DNA of 5,361 bases from Aquificota bacterium (GTDB lineage Bacteria; Aquificota; Aquificia; Aquificales; Hydrogenothermaceae): assembly GCA_013153795.1 (NCBI GenBank), contig JAADDV010000165.1, positions 1 through 5,361 of the forward strand. The letters run 5' to 3'. Below are positions 5,273 to 5,361 of the stretch, in pieces; positions within the stretch are counted from its first letter, which is position 1, and every line of letters begins with the position of its first letter. The translations under genes and the position numbers were made by a program. Under the pieces are notes generated by a model, which was not told the origin of the DNA, searched no databases, and worked only from the letters and a program-made list of their open reading frames with translations.

Positions 5273-5361
5273 TGGCGGAGGGTGAGGGATTCGAACCCCC
5301 GGAGGGCTGTTAACCCTCAAGTGATTTCAAATCACCCGCCTTCGTCCGCTCGGCCAACCCT
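5273..5361 (-). tRNA. tRNA-Ser(UGA), first two bases beyond the window
   Basis: The minus strand shows a serine tRNA complete except for the first two bases (expected GG). The visible AGGGT of the 5' acceptor arm pairs with the 3' arm ACCCTCC, followed by discriminator G and an encoded CCA ending at 5273. The D arm is of the GGCCGAGCGG type. The anticodon loop TTTGAAA (5331-5325) gives anticodon UGA at 5329-5327, reading UCA and related Ser codons. The long variable arm pairs GAGGG (5314-5318) with CCCTC (5302-5306), typical of class II tRNAs. The T loop is TTCGAAT. A run of six T about seven bases after CCA may help end transcription. It lies 154 bases upstream of atpB on the same strand. 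Confidence 0.96.

Overview
The window is a compact, strongly AT-rich piece of a bacterial chromosome (about one third G+C, judged by eye). Every supported gene lies on the minus strand, so the biology reads from right to left. A thermophilic Aquificota-type bacterium, probably of the Hydrogenothermaceae (Sulfurihydrogenibium/Persephonella side), fits best. The reasons are the signal-peptide-bearing ATP synthase subunit c (a trait described for Aquifex), the low G+C, the Lys/Glu/Ile-rich proteins and very tight gene packing. The presence of RnpA argues against Aquifex itself, which lacks a conventional RNase P. This placement is inference, not proof.

Right edge to middle (5361 to 3625): a tRNA-Ser(UGA) missing only its first two bases, then a 154-base spacer holding a strong sigma70-type promoter, then a three-gene unit. 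The unit is atpB (F0 subunit a, TTG start), a small UspA-fold protein, and atpE (F0 subunit c with a cleavable-looking signal peptide). It ends in a clear intrinsic terminator. The other ATP synthase genes are not here, so the atp genes of this organism are split. The unusual element is the Usp-like gene between subunits a and c.

Middle to left edge (3600 to 1): the conserved bacterial cluster rpmH-rnpA-yidD-yidC-mnmE. Neighbouring genes overlap or nearly touch: 1 base, 29 bases, a 15-base gap, then 8 bases. The jag/khpB gene often found between yidC and mnmE is absent. mnmE runs off the left edge. A possible promoter for this cluster is embedded in the terminator region of the upstream ATP synthase unit.

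The two units make functional sense side by side. YidC is the insertase known to place F0 subunit c, and help subunit a, in the membrane, and YidD supports YidC-type insertion. RpmH and RnpA serve the ribosome and tRNA 5' maturation, and MnmE modifies tRNA wobble uridines. I see no mobile element, CRISPR array or clearly novel system. The best leads are the Usp-like gene inside the F0 unit, two unusually good hairpins inside coding sequence (start of mnmE, middle of rnpA), and the overlapping terminator, hairpin and promoter between atpE and rpmH.
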